From positions 1-5,760 of the forward strand of contig JAEERZ010000149.1 of the NCBI GenBank assembly GCA_016286075.1: a stretch of DNA of 5,760 nt, read 5' to 3'. Position numbers and translations under genes: made by a program. Below the pieces are notes generated by a model, which saw only the letters and a program-made list of their open reading frames with translations, did not search any database and was not told the origin of the DNA. The DNA comes from Selenomonadaceae bacterium. GTDB taxonomy: Bacteria > Bacillota > Negativicutes > Selenomonadales > Selenomonadaceae. Shown piece by piece: positions 5,585 through 5,760 of the stretch (position 1 is its first letter; each line of letters begins with the position of its first letter).

Positions 5585-5760
5585 TCAGGACGCAATCTTC
5601 AGCACCCTCACAGCCTCCGGCAGCACGAGGACACCGTCGACGCGCTCCTTCATGACATAGCCCGTCATGTCGTTGCCCGCATAGAGCTCGCGAAGCTCCT
5701 GAATGGTGCGGGTGCCGCGGTCGCCGATGTTGTAGTAGCTCATATCGCCGAACGCGATGA
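5585..5760 (-). CDS. HK97-fold major capsid protein, C-terminal 58 residues (partial)
   Basis: This is the end of the gene for the main shell subunit; the rest lies beyond position 5760. Translation in the frame ending at TGA 5587-5585 gives a stretch with FGDMSYYNIGDRGTRTI, then LRELYAGNDMTGYVMKERVD and GVLVLPEAVRVLKIAS. This is the classic C terminus of HK97-type capsid proteins: the GD-x-SYY-I-DR strand, the L-x-x-LYA-x-x-x-x-G segment, then R-VDG-LVLPEA. It contributes to the A domain and the closing strands around the capsomer axis. Its stop overlaps an ATG by one base (TGATG), but that ATG is probably not used. The gene is followed by a hairpin and the head-tail joining genes, the usual order. 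Confidence 0.95.
   Translation of the reverse strand, partial: IAFGDMSYYNIGDRGTRTIQELRELYAGNDMTGYVMKERVDGVLVLPEAVRVLKIAS

Noticed and set aside
5520..5585. 22-residue N-terminal extension of the gp6-like protein from ATG 5585
   Set aside because: There is no convincing Shine-Dalgarno before 5585, the segment contains the perfect hairpin, and the family normally begins at the VTLDEAK segment, preceded by GAGGGGG.
1..5760. CRISPR array, tRNA, integrase, attachment site, insertion sequence or anti-phage cargo gene
   Set aside because: Reading both strands by eye showed no direct repeat array, no tRNA-like fold, no terminal inverted repeats and no open frame other than the morphogenesis genes. 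The window is fully occupied by structural phage genes.

Overview
The window is one continuous stretch of a tailed bacteriophage or prophage late operon. Every gene is on the minus strand and nothing else is present. Read from high to low coordinates it runs: the C-terminal end of an HK97-fold major capsid protein, three head-tail joining proteins (gp6-like connector, SPP1 gp16-like adaptor, HK97 gp10-like protein), a tail terminator (DUF3168 type), the major tail tube protein (phi13 type), a tail assembly chaperone with a programmed -1 frameshift, the tape measure protein, two small proteins of the distal tail region, and the first 26 codons of a further gene that leaves the window at position 1. 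This is the standard head-to-tail gene order of a siphovirus. No sheath gene lies next to the tube gene, which argues against a contractile tail.

The host is probably a member of the Bacillota. Shine-Dalgarno sequences are strong before nearly every gene, the protein families are those typical of phages of low- and mid-GC Gram-positive lineages, and the base composition is moderately GC-rich. A Negativicutes or clostridial host is possible, but the sequence alone does not settle it. No integrase, repressor, lysis gene, tRNA or host gene is visible, so integrated prophage and free phage cannot be told apart.

The genes are packed with overlaps of 1 to 17 bases or gaps of at most 18 bases, with one exception. 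Between the capsid stop and the likely GTG start of the connector there are 65 bases holding a perfect 8-bp hairpin, which looks like a partial terminator separating the highly expressed capsid gene from the low-copy connector genes. The second regulatory element is in the chaperone gene: a canonical CCCAAAC slippery heptamer, a 6-base spacer and a 10-bp stem-loop whose loop holds the zero-frame stop codon. It would make a 101-residue protein and a 161-residue fused protein, equivalent to lambda gpG and gpGT.

Nothing in the window looks like a wholly new system. The least explained part is the region after the tape measure gene. There the expected large distal tail (Dit) and tail-lysin genes are not seen. 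Instead there are proteins of about 110 and 138 residues and an open gene whose N terminus shares a short YIN/P/TA motif with its neighbour.
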